In this document: piece by piece, positions 36,033 to 45,183 of the stretch
Layout of the letters: the number at the start of each line of letters is the position of its first letter
Numbering within the stretch: the stretch's first letter is position 1
NCBI GenBank assembly: GCA_902776565.1
Contig: CACYQN010000002.1
Span: 62,001-126,000, forward strand
DNA from: an uncultured Bacteroidia bacterium
GTDB taxonomy: Bacteria > Bacteroidota > Bacteroidia > Bacteroidales > ML635J-15
Direction of reading: 5' to 3'
DNA: 64,000 bases
Notes under the pieces: generated by a model
Databases searched by the model: none
What the model was told of the DNA's origin: nothing
What the model saw: only the letters and a program-made list of their open reading frames with translations
Position numbers and translations under genes: made by a program

Positions 36033-37066
36033 CAGAAAAGTTTTTTCAGTTCGTTGGGCTTTACGATGCCCTTTTCGGTAATTATTCCTGTAATCAGTTC
36101 TGCTGGCGTAACATCGAAGGCTGGATTCTTTGCGTGAGAAGTCGGGTTTGCCATACGGAAGGTTTCAATAGTTCCATTTTCTGCAAGTCCCGAATACTTC
36201 AAGACCTCGTCCTCGTCGCGCTCCTCGATGTTGATGTGCTTGCCATCGGGTGTAGAAAGGTCGATTGTTGACAACGGAGCCGCGACATAAAACGGCACAC
36301 CATAGTATTTTGCAGCAATGCCTTTCTCCAAGGTTCCTATTTTGTTGGCGGTATCACCATTTGCAGCAATGCGGTCGGCACCGACAATCACCATATTTAT
36401 CTTGCCCAACGACATATAGTAGGCACCAGCATTATCGGGAAGTATCGCGTGTGGAACACCGGCAGAAGCCAGTTCCCAAGCCGTTAGACGTGCGCCCTGA
36501 TTACGAGGACGGGTCTCGTCGGCATAGACGAAAATCTTTTTGCACGATTCGTGCGCAGCATATATCGGAGCAAGCGCACTTCCGTAATCAACAAGGGCAA
36601 GCCATCCAGCATTGCAGTGAGTTTCGATGCCAAAGCCATCCTTTATCAAGGTATTGCCATATTCGCCAATCATACGACCAGCCTCGGCGCACTCGTCAGC
36701 AACGGCGAAAGCCTCGCTAATGGCAAATTTGCGCGAAACCTTGGCTGCTTTCAGCACCCTGTCGGTAGCATAGAAAAGATTTACCGCAGTCGGTCGTGTA
36801 GAATCAATCTTCTTTTTCGCAACAACAAGATTATCAACAAGATGTTCGTCATCAGAAGTACAAATTGCCTGATACATTCCGTATGCAGCTGCCGCACCAA
36901 TCGAACCTGCGCCACGGGTTATCATCGTCTTGATAGCCATGCAAGTATCGTCCAATGTTTCTGCCTTGAAAATCTTGAAATCAAATGGCAAAAGATTTTG
37001 CTCTATCATACAGACGGTAGTTCCGTCCATCCATATAGCCCTGTAGTGTATTCCGTTTACATTCAT
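36032..37066 (-). CDS. mtnA: S-methyl-5-thioribose-1-phosphate isomerase
   Basis: 344 residues, normal for the family. Motifs include TRGAGSIGAAAAYGMYQA, the catalytic-Cys region IETHCNAGWLALVDYG, DETRPRNQGARLTAWELA, and GADRIAANGDTANKIGT with the catalytic Asp. It isomerises methylthioribose-1-P to methylthioribulose-1-P; some members also use 5-deoxyribose-1-P. Start and stop overlap the neighbours on both sides by four bases (ATGA), giving a coupled operon LytTR regulator-mtnA-aldolase. No mtnK kinase or mtnP phosphorylase is in the window. Confidence 0.95.
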   Translation of the reverse strand: MNVNGIHYRAIWMDGTTVCMIEQNLLPFDFKIFKAETLDDTCMAIKTMITRGAGSIGAAAAYGMYQAICTSDDEHLVDNLVVAKKKIDSTRPTAVNLFYATDRVLKAAKVSRKFAISEAFAVADECAEAGRMIGEYGNTLIKDGFGIETHCNAGWLALVDYGSALAPIYAAHESCKKIFVYADETRPRNQGARLTAWELASAGVPHAILPDNAGAYYMSLGKINMVIVGADRIAANGDTANKIGTLEKGIAAKYYGVPFYVAAPLSTIDLSTPDGKHINIEERDEDEVLKYSGLAENGTIETFRMANPTSHAKNPAFDVTPAELITGIITEKGIVKPNELKKLF

Positions 37067-37992
37067 TGCAACAGCGAATGTTTTGAAAACAAATTAATTA
37101 CCGACTCAGCGTATGTCTTAGAAACTGGAATTTCGGGAGCCTTGTCGAAATCTAGGTCAAGGAACAAGCCCATCTTTTCCTTTCGCAAAACTTTAACCTT
37201 GTTGAAGTTAACGACATACGACCTATGACAGCGCACAAGGTCGCAATCCGAGAATGTATCCTCTATTGACTTCAAAGTTGACCTAAGCATAAAGCGCGAG
37301 AACTTTCCCTTGTTGGAATAGTAGATGTTCACATAGTTGTCGGCCGACTCGATGTACAGCAAATTATCAATGTCAACAGAAAGTTTCAACTGTCCCTTTT
37401 CGTCGCTAAAGTTAACGATATTATGTTTTGTTTCTGGCTGTTCCTTCAAAAGAAGTTCGGTTTCTGAAATCGACTTCGCCATATCCGACTTGGTGTCATC
37501 CGTTTCAGATGCTTTCGTATTCACAACAGCATCATCCTCGACATCCCGCTTTACCTTCAATGCCACATACATCCACGAAATGATATAAGGCACCAAAAGC
37601 AACAGGGATATGTACATGAAAATTCTCGGTAAAATATCAAAATAGCCCTGTCCTATATAATTAGGGTCGTATTCGTGAGCGAACAAGGTATAGAAAGCCG
37701 ACAAAACGGCAAGTTCTCCAGCGACCCAAATCAAGAAGCCCTTAAAATTCAAGACCACTTTGTTACGAAGAATATACATCAGCGAACGGCTTACAAGCAA
37801 CACAAAGAAGCCAATCCCCACAACGGACAAAACCGTTATTACATAATCGTCCGTATCCTCCCAGTCAACCCACGACTTTACATTAAAAGGATTCACAAGG
37901 AAGATAAAACCGATAGCAAAAGCATAAACAAAAACCAAGAATGCGGCTATATTCCTTTTGCGGTTGAAGTATTTTATTATCGTATCTTTCAA
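37063..37992 (-). CDS. Membrane-bound LytTR-type DNA-binding regulator
   Basis: Starts with TTG at 37992: an in-frame stop lies just upstream and the next ATG would delete the first membrane segments. Four membrane segments occupy about residues 15-155, then a charged linker and a LytTR domain in the last 110 residues (IDNLLYIESADNYVNIYY, LVRCHRSYVVNFNKV). No receiver domain is present, so it senses through the membrane part or a partner. Its stop overlaps the mtnA start. It probably controls its own operon, but no repeat pair was found in the promoter. Confidence 0.88.
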   Translation of the reverse strand: MKDTIIKYFNRKRNIAAFLVFVYAFAIGFIFLVNPFNVKSWVDWEDTDDYVITVLSVVGIGFFVLLVSRSLMYILRNKVVLNFKGFLIWVAGELAVLSAFYTLFAHEYDPNYIGQGYFDILPRIFMYISLLLLVPYIISWMYVALKVKRDVEDDAVVNTKASETDDTKSDMAKSISETELLLKEQPETKHNIVNFSDEKGQLKLSVDIDNLLYIESADNYVNIYYSNKGKFSRFMLRSTLKSIEDTFSDCDLVRCHRSYVVNFNKVKVLRKEKMGLFLDLDFDKAPEIPVSKTYAESVINLFSKHSLLQ

Positions 37993-38020
37993 ATCAAAAT
38001 CCTATTCAAAAATTAGGGTG

Positions 38021-38050
38021 CAAAGATATATCTTTTTTGGCAAATACAAA
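38021..38050 (-). promoter_or_regulatory. Promoter of the LytTR-mtnA-aldolase operon; gap 37993-38292
   Basis: On the minus strand TTTG (38047-38050), 18 bases, TATCTTTG (38021-38028), about 29 bases before the TTG start. The rest of this 300-base gap is very A/T-rich and holds the candidate promoter of the acyl-CoA ligase; nothing else was seen. Confidence 0.7.
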
Positions 38051-38212
38051 CATACAAAATCAACGATGTACAATTCTGTGATCTATCTACTTTAATCCTT
38101 ACTATAACCATATAAATATAAATATAAATCAAATTTATATAACATTCAAACATATCAACATTTAAGGTTAATACATTAACAAAAAATAAAATTATGGTTC
38201 AAAAATTTGACT

Positions 38213-38220
38213 TACCTTTG
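38213..38220 (+). promoter_or_regulatory. -7 element of the acyl-CoA ligase gene
   Basis: TACCTTTG fits TAnnTTTG. The -33 region has no clear TTTG. It would give a leader of about 65 bases. Confidence 0.4.
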
Positions 38221-38292
38221 TAGAATTGGAGTGGTATTGTAAAGTCGGCTCCAAATAAAATAAAGCGATTATTTGAAACAAAATTTAAAGAA

Positions 38293-40065
38293 ATGGAAGT
38301 AACAAGACTTTTTGACATACTGGACAGATACTTACAGGAGTATCCCGAACAGAAAGTTGCCCTTGCTGGCAAAGTAAACACCGAATGGAGAGAATATAGC
38401 CCTAAAGAATACTACGACCTCGTTAACAGCATCAGCTGCGGTCTGTTGGAAGACGGCATAAAGCCAGGCGACAAAGTTGCTCTCATCAGTGGCAACAAGC
38501 CAGAATGGAATATGGTAGATATGGCTGTAATGCAGCTCGGTTGCATAATAGTGCCCGTTTACCCGACAATTTCGGCTGCCGACTACGAATATATTCTCAA
38601 CCACAGCGAGGCTAAAATAGCAATAGTCGAAGGCGCAAAAATCACTGAAAAAATCAAAGCCGTTTCGGCAAACTTGCAGCATTTACAGAAAATGTATACC
38701 TTCTCACCTGTCGAAGGTTATCCAGAATTTACCGAACTCATTGAAAATGGCAAGAATCATCTCAACCTCGACAAGCTCAAGGAACTGAAATCTGCAGTAA
38801 AGCCCGAAGACTGCTCTACGATAATCTACACATCGGGAACCACCGGCACTCCAAAAGGTGTAATGCTGTCGCACAAGAACATAGTACACCAGATTATGGG
38901 TATCATAATGACACCTTCGCCCTGGTCGAAACGCGCATTCAGTTTCCTGCCTCTGTGCCACGCATACGAAAGACTTCTGGTATTCATGTACCAATACTTG
39001 GGAATGTCGGTTTACTACGCACAGAACCTCGGCACGATTGCTGAAAATCTCAGGGAAGTCCATCCCACAATGATGACGGCTGTTCCTCGCGTTCTGGAAA
39101 AGATGTTCGACAAGGTTTACAACAACGGCAAAAAGCTGTCTGGAATGAAGAAAAAAATCTTCTACTGGGCAATAGATCTCGCTCAGCAATACAAGATTCA
39201 GGACTTTGAACGCTCGGCTTGGTACAATTTCAAACTGAAGATTGCCGACAAACTGGTTTACAAGCAAATACGTGCGGGCATCGGAGCTGAAAATTTCGAC
39301 ATCATAGTATCGGGGGCAGCAAGCATACAGCCACGTATAGCTTCATTCTTCTCCGCAATAAAGATGCCTGTGTTCGAAGGATACGGACTAACCGAAACAT
39401 CACCTGTCATCTCGGTCAGCTGCCGCAAGAAATATGGTCGCGAAGTCGGCACTGTTGGCTTCCCCTTGCCAGGAATCGAAGTGAAGATTGACAAGGACAC
39501 AAACGAGGTTATGTGCCGTGGCAACAACGTGATGATGGGCTACTACAAGAACCCTGAACTCACCAAGGAAGTCATCGACCCCGACGGCTGGTTCCACACC
39601 GGCGACTGCGGATACCTTACCGAACACAACCAGCTTGTGCTTACAGGCCGTCTGAAAAACATATTCAAGACCTCATTCGGCAAATATGTTAACCCGCAGG
39701 CAATCGAAAACAAGTTCGAGGAATCGCCGTTCATTGAAAATATGGTAGTCTTTGGAGAAAACCAGAAGTTCCCTGCAGCACTTATCTACCCCGACTTCTC
39801 GTTCCTGAAACTCTGGTGCTCACGCCACGACGTTGAATACACCGACCCTGTGGACATAATAAAGAACCCGACAATCATTGCCCGTTTCAACCGCGAACTC
39901 GACAAGTACAATGCATTTTTCGGCGATACTGAAAAGGTCAAGAAAATAAAACTCATCTCCGACGAATGGTCGCAAGCAACTGGTATCCTCACTCCTACAC
40001 TGAAAGTTAAGAGAGGCGTTGTAGCAGAAAGGTACAAGAAGGAAATAGAAGGACTTTTCGCATAA
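38293..40065 (+). CDS. Long-chain acyl-CoA synthetase (AMP-forming)
   Basis: 590 residues. ATP-binding motif YTSGTTGTPKGVMLSHKN, then FLPLCHAYERLLVFM, the A5 motif FEGYGLTETSPVISV and the hinge region GWFHTGDCGYL; the C-terminal lysine region is TLKVKRGVV. The FadD/ACSL group matches best. It activates fatty acids as CoA thioesters through acyl-AMP, in the cytoplasm or at the membrane. A closely following gene (11 bases) encodes a small exported protein, so it may lead a transcript that runs on to dacB. Confidence 0.93.
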   Translation: MEVTRLFDILDRYLQEYPEQKVALAGKVNTEWREYSPKEYYDLVNSISCGLLEDGIKPGDKVALISGNKPEWNMVDMAVMQLGCIIVPVYPTISAADYEYILNHSEAKIAIVEGAKITEKIKAVSANLQHLQKMYTFSPVEGYPEFTELIENGKNHLNLDKLKELKSAVKPEDCSTIIYTSGTTGTPKGVMLSHKNIVHQIMGIIMTPSPWSKRAFSFLPLCHAYERLLVFMYQYLGMSVYYAQNLGTIAENLREVHPTMMTAVPRVLEKMFDKVYNNGKKLSGMKKKIFYWAIDLAQQYKIQDFERSAWYNFKLKIADKLVYKQIRAGIGAENFDIIVSGAASIQPRIASFFSAIKMPVFEGYGLTETSPVISVSCRKKYGREVGTVGFPLPGIEVKIDKDTNEVMCRGNNVMMGYYKNPELTKEVIDPDGWFHTGDCGYLTEHNQLVLTGRLKNIFKTSFGKYVNPQAIENKFEESPFIENMVVFGENQKFPAALIYPDFSFLKLWCSRHDVEYTDPVDIIKNPTIIARFNRELDKYNAFFGDTEKVKKIKLISDEWSQATGILTPTLKVKRGVVAERYKKEIEGLFA

Positions 40066-40075
40066 ACAGCTCTTT

Positions 40076-40672
40076 ATGAGGAACATTGCTTGGGTTATAA
40101 TACTTTTTTTCGCGCTTGGTGAGGCTTTTGCAATAAATCCTCCCGGCACGAAGAAGGTAAAGATTGACAACGAAACATTATACATCGACCAGAATGAAAT
40201 CTGTGTTGCCGACTGGCTGGAATACATCAATTCCATCGAACATAGTTACGGTAAAGATTCTGAGGAACTTAAAGCAACTTTTCCAATGGGCATCGACACA
40301 AAGGAAGCGCTTGCAAAATTTAAGCTCACCAAGTCGATTACCGGCATAAGCCTGGAACAAGCACAGAAATACTGCGAATGGAGAACGGTGGTTGTCAACT
40401 CAGTAAACGAGGAAACTGGACTCGGCAAGGTGAACTACACAATTCCAACCGAAGAGCAATATACCAAGCTAATAAGGACATTCGGCTCATACGAGATACT
40501 ATCGGACAAGAACAAGACCGAACGCATAACAGGACTGCAAAGCAGTGTTTATGAACTGACAAACGAAGGTTCTGTGCTGAAAAACAATGGAGTGTTCTCA
40601 AATGAGGAAGTTGTCCCCAGCGAAAACATAGGTTTCAGGTGCATTGCAACCGTTATAAAGCAAAAGAAATGA
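40076..40672 (+). CDS. Exported protein resembling a reduced SUMF1/GldK-type domain
   Basis: Signal peptide ends near EAFA (residue 19). The rest has hallmarks of the formylglycine-generating-enzyme-like fold: an opening strand with ICVADWLEYIN, GISLEQAQKYCEWRT, then YTIPTEEQYTKLI, SVYELTNEG and the closing ENIGFRCIA. At 198 residues it is shorter than true FGE, and the active-site Cys pair is not seen. A structural or ligand-binding role, as for the gliding proteins GldJ and GldK, is more likely than catalysis. Its stop overlaps the dacB start (ATGA). Confidence 0.7.
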   Translation: MRNIAWVIILFFALGEAFAINPPGTKKVKIDNETLYIDQNEICVADWLEYINSIEHSYGKDSEELKATFPMGIDTKEALAKFKLTKSITGISLEQAQKYCEWRTVVVNSVNEETGLGKVNYTIPTEEQYTKLIRTFGSYEILSDKNKTERITGLQSSVYELTNEGSVLKNNGVFSNEEVVPSENIGFRCIATVIKQKK

Positions 40673-42108
40673 AAACTACAAAATCAATCATAGCAGTCAT
40701 TGCTCTGATATTCATCAGTATAAATGTTTTTTCGCAAAAGCCTAAATGCGAAAACCTGCAAAACGACTTCCTGAACAACAAGGAACTGAAAAATGCAGCA
40801 GTAGGACTTTATGCCGAAAACCTCACCACAGGAGAAATCGTACTTGATTACAATTCAAACGCTTCGCTTACACCAGCTTCGATACAGAAACTTTTCACAA
40901 CCACAATGGCAATGGAAGCACTTGGCTCTACCACTCGCTTCAAGACAAAAATCGCCTACAGCGGCACGCTCGAAGACAGTGTTGTAAATGGAGACCTTTA
41001 TATTATAGGTGGTGGCGACCCTTGCCTCGGCGCAGAGCGTTATTCCAGCATTTATGGAGAAGACATCTTCGATACTTGGACAGAAAAAGTCAAGGAAGCT
41101 GGCATAAAAAAGATTAACGGCAACATTATCAGCGATGTAACCTATTTCGGTGCAGTTCCGACACCTGGCAAATGGGTTTGGGAAGACCTCGGCTCGTACT
41201 ATGGCTCGCAGGGTTTCTCAATAAACTATATGGACAACACCTACGAACTTTACTACAACACTGGCAGCGACAAGGATACGGCAGTGCTCGTTAGAGTTGT
41301 CCCCGACGACCTTGAACTTAATGTAGTAAATAAAGTTACAGCATCGTCGAGCGTCAGCGACGACAACACCCTGATATACCGTGGCTATGGCGAGAACGAC
41401 ATCGTGGTATGTGGCACACTTCCCTGCAACAAGACCGAATACAAGGTAAAGGGTTGTTTTCCAAATCCGCCGCATTATGTAGCAAGGACGTTGTATTATC
41501 GCCTGAGAAACAATGGAGTTGCTGTAACTGGCAACTACTTGGTTAGCAACAAGAAATACGAGGGCGAAGAAGAACGGACTGTTATACATACATTCTCGTC
41601 GCCAAATGTAGGCACAATCGTAAACTACACCAACCTTGTGAGCTATAACCTTTATGCCGAAGTGCTGGCACTACAGATTATGCGCAAAACAGGAAAATCA
41701 CTTGCCGACTATGGAAAGAAATTCTTAAGCGAAAGAGGTATCGAAAGCGGAGGCTTCTACCCTGTCGATGGTAGCGGTCTGAGCCATTTTGATGCGATTA
41801 ACGCCAAGCAGACGGCACAACTGCTAAAGCACATCAACAAAAGCAAATATGGCGAAAGTTTCATTTCTGGAATGGCTGTGGCTGGCAAAAGCGGAACTCT
41901 GAAAAGCTACAAGTGCAGTGCCGACGGCAAAATCAAAGTTCAGGCAAAGACTGGCAGTATGACGCGCGTCCGTTCGCTTGCAGGCATCATAACCAACACC
42001 CGCAACGAAAAGATTGTCTTCTGCATAATAATCAACAACTACGACGGCAAAAGCCCGCAGATAAGGAATGTCATCGACAACTTCATAAAGGCGGTGGGAC
42101 ACGCATAA
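40669..42108 (+). CDS. dacB: D-Ala-D-Ala carboxypeptidase/endopeptidase (PBP4 type, family S13)
   Basis: The ATG at 40669 overlaps the previous stop and opens a signal peptide (ends NVFSQ). The S13 motifs are present: SxxK in LTPASIQKLFTT, a SYN-type second motif in SYNLYAEVLAL, and KSG in VAGKSGTLKSY, where KTG is usual. IIGGGDPCLG and the long insert between the first two motifs are typical of PBP4. It trims or cleaves peptidoglycan peptides in the periplasm. Coupled to the SUMF1-like gene, which suggests a joint envelope role. Confidence 0.93.
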   Translation: MKTTKSIIAVIALIFISINVFSQKPKCENLQNDFLNNKELKNAAVGLYAENLTTGEIVLDYNSNASLTPASIQKLFTTTMAMEALGSTTRFKTKIAYSGTLEDSVVNGDLYIIGGGDPCLGAERYSSIYGEDIFDTWTEKVKEAGIKKINGNIISDVTYFGAVPTPGKWVWEDLGSYYGSQGFSINYMDNTYELYYNTGSDKDTAVLVRVVPDDLELNVVNKVTASSSVSDDNTLIYRGYGENDIVVCGTLPCNKTEYKVKGCFPNPPHYVARTLYYRLRNNGVAVTGNYLVSNKKYEGEEERTVIHTFSSPNVGTIVNYTNLVSYNLYAEVLALQIMRKTGKSLADYGKKFLSERGIESGGFYPVDGSGLSHFDAINAKQTAQLLKHINKSKYGESFISGMAVAGKSGTLKSYKCSADGKIKVQAKTGSMTRVRSLAGIITNTRNEKIVFCIIINNYDGKSPQIRNVIDNFIKAVGHA

Positions 42109-42181
42109 CCCACAATAAATATCGCTATAAAACGTTTCTTTGCAAAAGAAAATATACTTTTGCAACATCAAACAAATTCAA

Positions 42182-43663
42182 ATGAAAAAACGAGTATTCA
42201 TAACAGGTGCCACAGGCACAATGGGCTGGGCTGGACTTCAAGAACTTTTACAGCGCTTAGACCGTTTTGACATAACCGTACTTGCACGACCAAGCAAGAA
42301 AAACAAGGAAAAACTTGCACCCTACGCAGACCGCATTCGCATAGTGTGGGGCGACCTAACAAAATACGAGGATGTACTCGAAGCTACCAAAGGTGCCGAC
42401 TATGTTTTGCACGTTGGTGGAATGGTTTCGCCGGCAGCCGACTATTTTCCAAACAAGACACGTCGTGTAAATGTGCTTGCTGCCGAGAATGTCGCCAAGG
42501 CCGTTCTTGCTCAGCCAAACGCCGACAGCATAAAGGTTTGCTACATTGGTTCGGTAGCGCAGACCAGCGACCGCAACGAACCAATTCACTGGGGACGTAC
42601 CGGCGACCCAATCTGCATAAGTGTTTACGACCACTACGCCATCAGCAAGACCATTGCCGAACGCACAATAGTGGAATCGGGAATACGCAACTGGGTATGC
42701 CTGCGCCAATCGGGAATACTCTACCCCGAAATATTGAAAAACTACGACCCGATAATGTTCCACGTGCCTCTGCGCGGAGTGCTCGAATGGGCAACCGTGG
42801 AGGACAGCGGCCGTCTGCTCGCCAACCTTTGCGAAGACAATGTTCCTGACGAATTCTGGAACCGATTCTACAACATCGGCAGTGGCAAGGAATACCGACT
42901 GAGCAACTACGAATTTGAGTGCAAGCTGCTGAAAGCCATACATTGTCCGCCACCGCAGAAGATTTTCAGACCCGAATGGTTCGTACTGCGCAACTTCCAC
43001 GGACAATGGTACCTCGACTCCGATATTCTTGAAAACTACCTGCATTTCCGCGCCAATATACCTGTGGATGAATATTTTACCAATATGGGCAAGCAGTTGC
43101 CATGGTTCTTCAATCTTGCTGCTATTGTTCCCGGATTTATAATAAGGTGGGCAATGCGCCCGATGGCAAACAAGAAGAAATGGGGAACTCAATGGTGGAT
43201 TAAGCACAACGAAAAACAAAGAATATCAGCCTACTACGGTTCATTGGAACGCTACAAGGCAATCCCCGACTGGAAACACCAGAACCTCTCCCACCCGAGC
43301 GAAACAGACATCGTTAAAATTGACCATGGTTACGACGAGCAGAAACCGCGCAGCGAATGGACCATCGACGATATGCGCAAGGCTGCCGAATTTCGTGGTG
43401 GCAAATGCTTGAGCGAAACAATGGTAAAGGGCGATTTCCGCACTCCCCTCGAATGGGAATGCCAGTTCGGACACAAGTTCAAGGCATCACCAGTTTTGGT
43501 ACTCGAAGGCGGGCACTGGTGTCCAGAATGTCTGCCATCGCCGTGGAACTACGATGAAATTGCCAAGGGAAATCCGTTCTTCGCACAGGTATGGAAACCG
43601 CTTCACGGCGAAAACGAACACAACGTTTATGGCGAAGAGATATTTGACGGCTGGGAAAAATAG
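42182..43663 (+). CDS. NAD-dependent epimerase/dehydratase-like protein with zinc-ribbon-like tail
   Basis: The ATG at 42182 starts the Rossmann motif (RVFITGATGTMGWAGLQEL). The extended-SDR catalytic pair is in YAISKTIAER, with SVAQTSDRN as the Ser region. Residues 1-330 make a complete extended SDR. The remaining 160 residues are unusual: WECQFGHKFKASPVLVLEGG then HWCPECLPSPWNY, a C..H..CxxC set that could bind zinc. The substrate is unknown. It stands alone, 73 bases after dacB. Confidence 0.85.
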   Translation: MKKRVFITGATGTMGWAGLQELLQRLDRFDITVLARPSKKNKEKLAPYADRIRIVWGDLTKYEDVLEATKGADYVLHVGGMVSPAADYFPNKTRRVNVLAAENVAKAVLAQPNADSIKVCYIGSVAQTSDRNEPIHWGRTGDPICISVYDHYAISKTIAERTIVESGIRNWVCLRQSGILYPEILKNYDPIMFHVPLRGVLEWATVEDSGRLLANLCEDNVPDEFWNRFYNIGSGKEYRLSNYEFECKLLKAIHCPPPQKIFRPEWFVLRNFHGQWYLDSDILENYLHFRANIPVDEYFTNMGKQLPWFFNLAAIVPGFIIRWAMRPMANKKKWGTQWWIKHNEKQRISAYYGSLERYKAIPDWKHQNLSHPSETDIVKIDHGYDEQKPRSEWTIDDMRKAAEFRGGKCLSETMVKGDFRTPLEWECQFGHKFKASPVLVLEGGHWCPECLPSPWNYDEIAKGNPFFAQVWKPLHGENEHNVYGEEIFDGWEK

Positions 43664-43681
43664 TGTTTGACTTATCAAGCA

Positions 43682-44272
43682 CTATTTATCTCCAAAATCA
43701 ATGTCTTTAAGATAGTCTGCAGCAACGCACATTTCCTTGTACCATTCCTCGCCGTATTTTCGGATGAGAGGCTCTTTCAAATACTCAAAAATTTTGATAT
43801 TCTTCTCGTTACCGAGTTTTACAGCATCCTTGCAGATGTTCCACACGTCGTAGTTTACTGCCTCGAACGATGAATACCTTTTAACCCTTATCGGGTATAA
43901 ATGGCAGGAAATCGGCTTGCGGAAATCGACAAGTCCTTCCTCCCAAGCCTTTTCAATCTCACAGTAGATTATACCGTCATCGTTTCGGTTGGCAAAAACA
44001 CAGGCACCTGCCTTGCCAATGATGGAAGTTGTAAGCTCACCCTCTATATCAAGCATAGATACGCCCTTTTCATCAATCACGACTTTTGCTTCTTCGGTAA
44101 GGCGATTGTATATTTTCGGCAGAATCTCTTTCAGTTTGTCTTCCTCCGCCTTTTCCAACGGGGCACCCGAATCGCCTTCCACACAGCAAATTCCCTTGCA
44201 TTTGGCAATGTCGCAGGCAAAGCACTTCCTGAAGACATCAAAATGGACAACCTTATCGTCAATTTCAATCAT
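43682..44272 (-). CDS. DUF3109-family cysteine-rich protein
   Basis: The ATG at 44272 is preferred to a TTG two codons earlier. The N-terminus KCFACDIAKCKGICCVEGD carries a dense Cys set that may bind a metal or an iron-sulfur cluster; more Cys and His follow (KISCHLYPIRV appears here as PISCHLYPIRVKRY). The pattern fits DUF3109, conserved in Bacteroidota and of unknown function, related to YkgJ-type zinc or iron chelating domains. It starts two bases after the rnz stop, so it belongs to that operon. Confidence 0.85.
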   Translation of the reverse strand: MIEIDDKVVHFDVFRKCFACDIAKCKGICCVEGDSGAPLEKAEEDKLKEILPKIYNRLTEEAKVVIDEKGVSMLDIEGELTTSIIGKAGACVFANRNDDGIIYCEIEKAWEEGLVDFRKPISCHLYPIRVKRYSSFEAVNYDVWNICKDAVKLGNEKNIKIFEYLKEPLIRKYGEEWYKEMCVAADYLKDIDFGDK

Positions 44273-44274
44273 AC

Positions 44275-45183
44275 TCAAATTTCTATTTCAAGACCATCAC
44301 GAGCCTCTATGGCATCGGGGAAAATTGTTCTTGCTTCCGACATTATATCTAACGAAGGATAACGCGTTGAAAAATGCCCCAAGATTAGTTTTTTTGCCGA
44401 CAACGACTTTGCAAGTTCTGCCGCCTGAATTGCCGTGGTATGGCAAGTGAGTTTTGCAAGTTCGGCATCCTTAGCCATAAAAGTCGCCTCGTGATAGAGC
44501 AAATCGACGTTCTGGGCAAAATCTGACAGACGTTTCAACGGCAAAGTATCAGAGCAATAGACGTATGTTTTGGGCGAGGGCGGCAATTTGGTAACCTCGT
44601 CGCTTTTCAACAGCTTGCCATTGTCAAGTATAACATCTTCGCCACGTTTCAAGCTAACAATCTGTGCTATCGACAAACCATATTCCTCTATGCATTCCCT
44701 AATGATGTTCCTCTCCTTCTCCACCTCACGGAAAAGAAATCCCCAAGTAGGTTTAGTATGCACAAGTGGGAAACTATATACTTCAAGGTTTTTGTCGTTG
44801 TGAATGAGCTGGCACCCATCTGGCTGCAAATACTTGTAGTTTACCTTGAAGCCCAAGTCGTGGTTAAGCGAAGCGAACAATGAAGTACATATTTCCTCTA
44901 ACTTTTCTGGACAATAAATGTTAAGTTCGGTCTTGCGACCAAGCATAGAGAATGTCGAAAGCAGTCCGAACAATCCGAAAATATGGTCGCCGTGAATGTG
45001 CGAAATAAAAATATTCCTCAACCTTCCGAAAGGCAAGGAATATTCTCGCATTCTAATTTGTGTAGCCTCGCCGCAATCGACAAGGTATGGGGTTCCGTTG
45101 TACAGGACTACTTGAGCCGAAGTCTGCCGCTTTACCGTCGGCAAGGCACTGCTGCTACCAAGTATCCTGACAGAAAATGACAT
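44275..45183 (-). CDS. rnz: Ribonuclease Z
   Basis: 302 residues. The metallo-beta-lactamase motif is FISHIHGDHIFGLFGLLST; DCGEATQIRMREY, YHEATFM and the C-terminal LGHFSTRYP supply the other metal ligands. It cuts the 3' trailer from tRNA precursors. Its ATG overlaps by one base with the stop of the membrane-protein gene (TAATG). Confidence 0.96.
   Translation of the reverse strand: MSFSVRILGSSSALPTVKRQTSAQVVLYNGTPYLVDCGEATQIRMREYSLPFGRLRNIFISHIHGDHIFGLFGLLSTFSMLGRKTELNIYCPEKLEEICTSLFASLNHDLGFKVNYKYLQPDGCQLIHNDKNLEVYSFPLVHTKPTWGFLFREVEKERNIIRECIEEYGLSIAQIVSLKRGEDVILDNGKLLKSDEVTKLPPSPKTYVYCSDTLPLKRLSDFAQNVDLLYHEATFMAKDAELAKLTCHTTAIQAAELAKSLSAKKLILGHFSTRYPSLDIMSEARTIFPDAIEARDGLEIEI

Noticed and set aside
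42356-43219. 287-codon minus-strand open frame opposite the epimerase gene
   Set aside because: Antisense shadow of a clear Rossmann-fold gene, with low-complexity translation.
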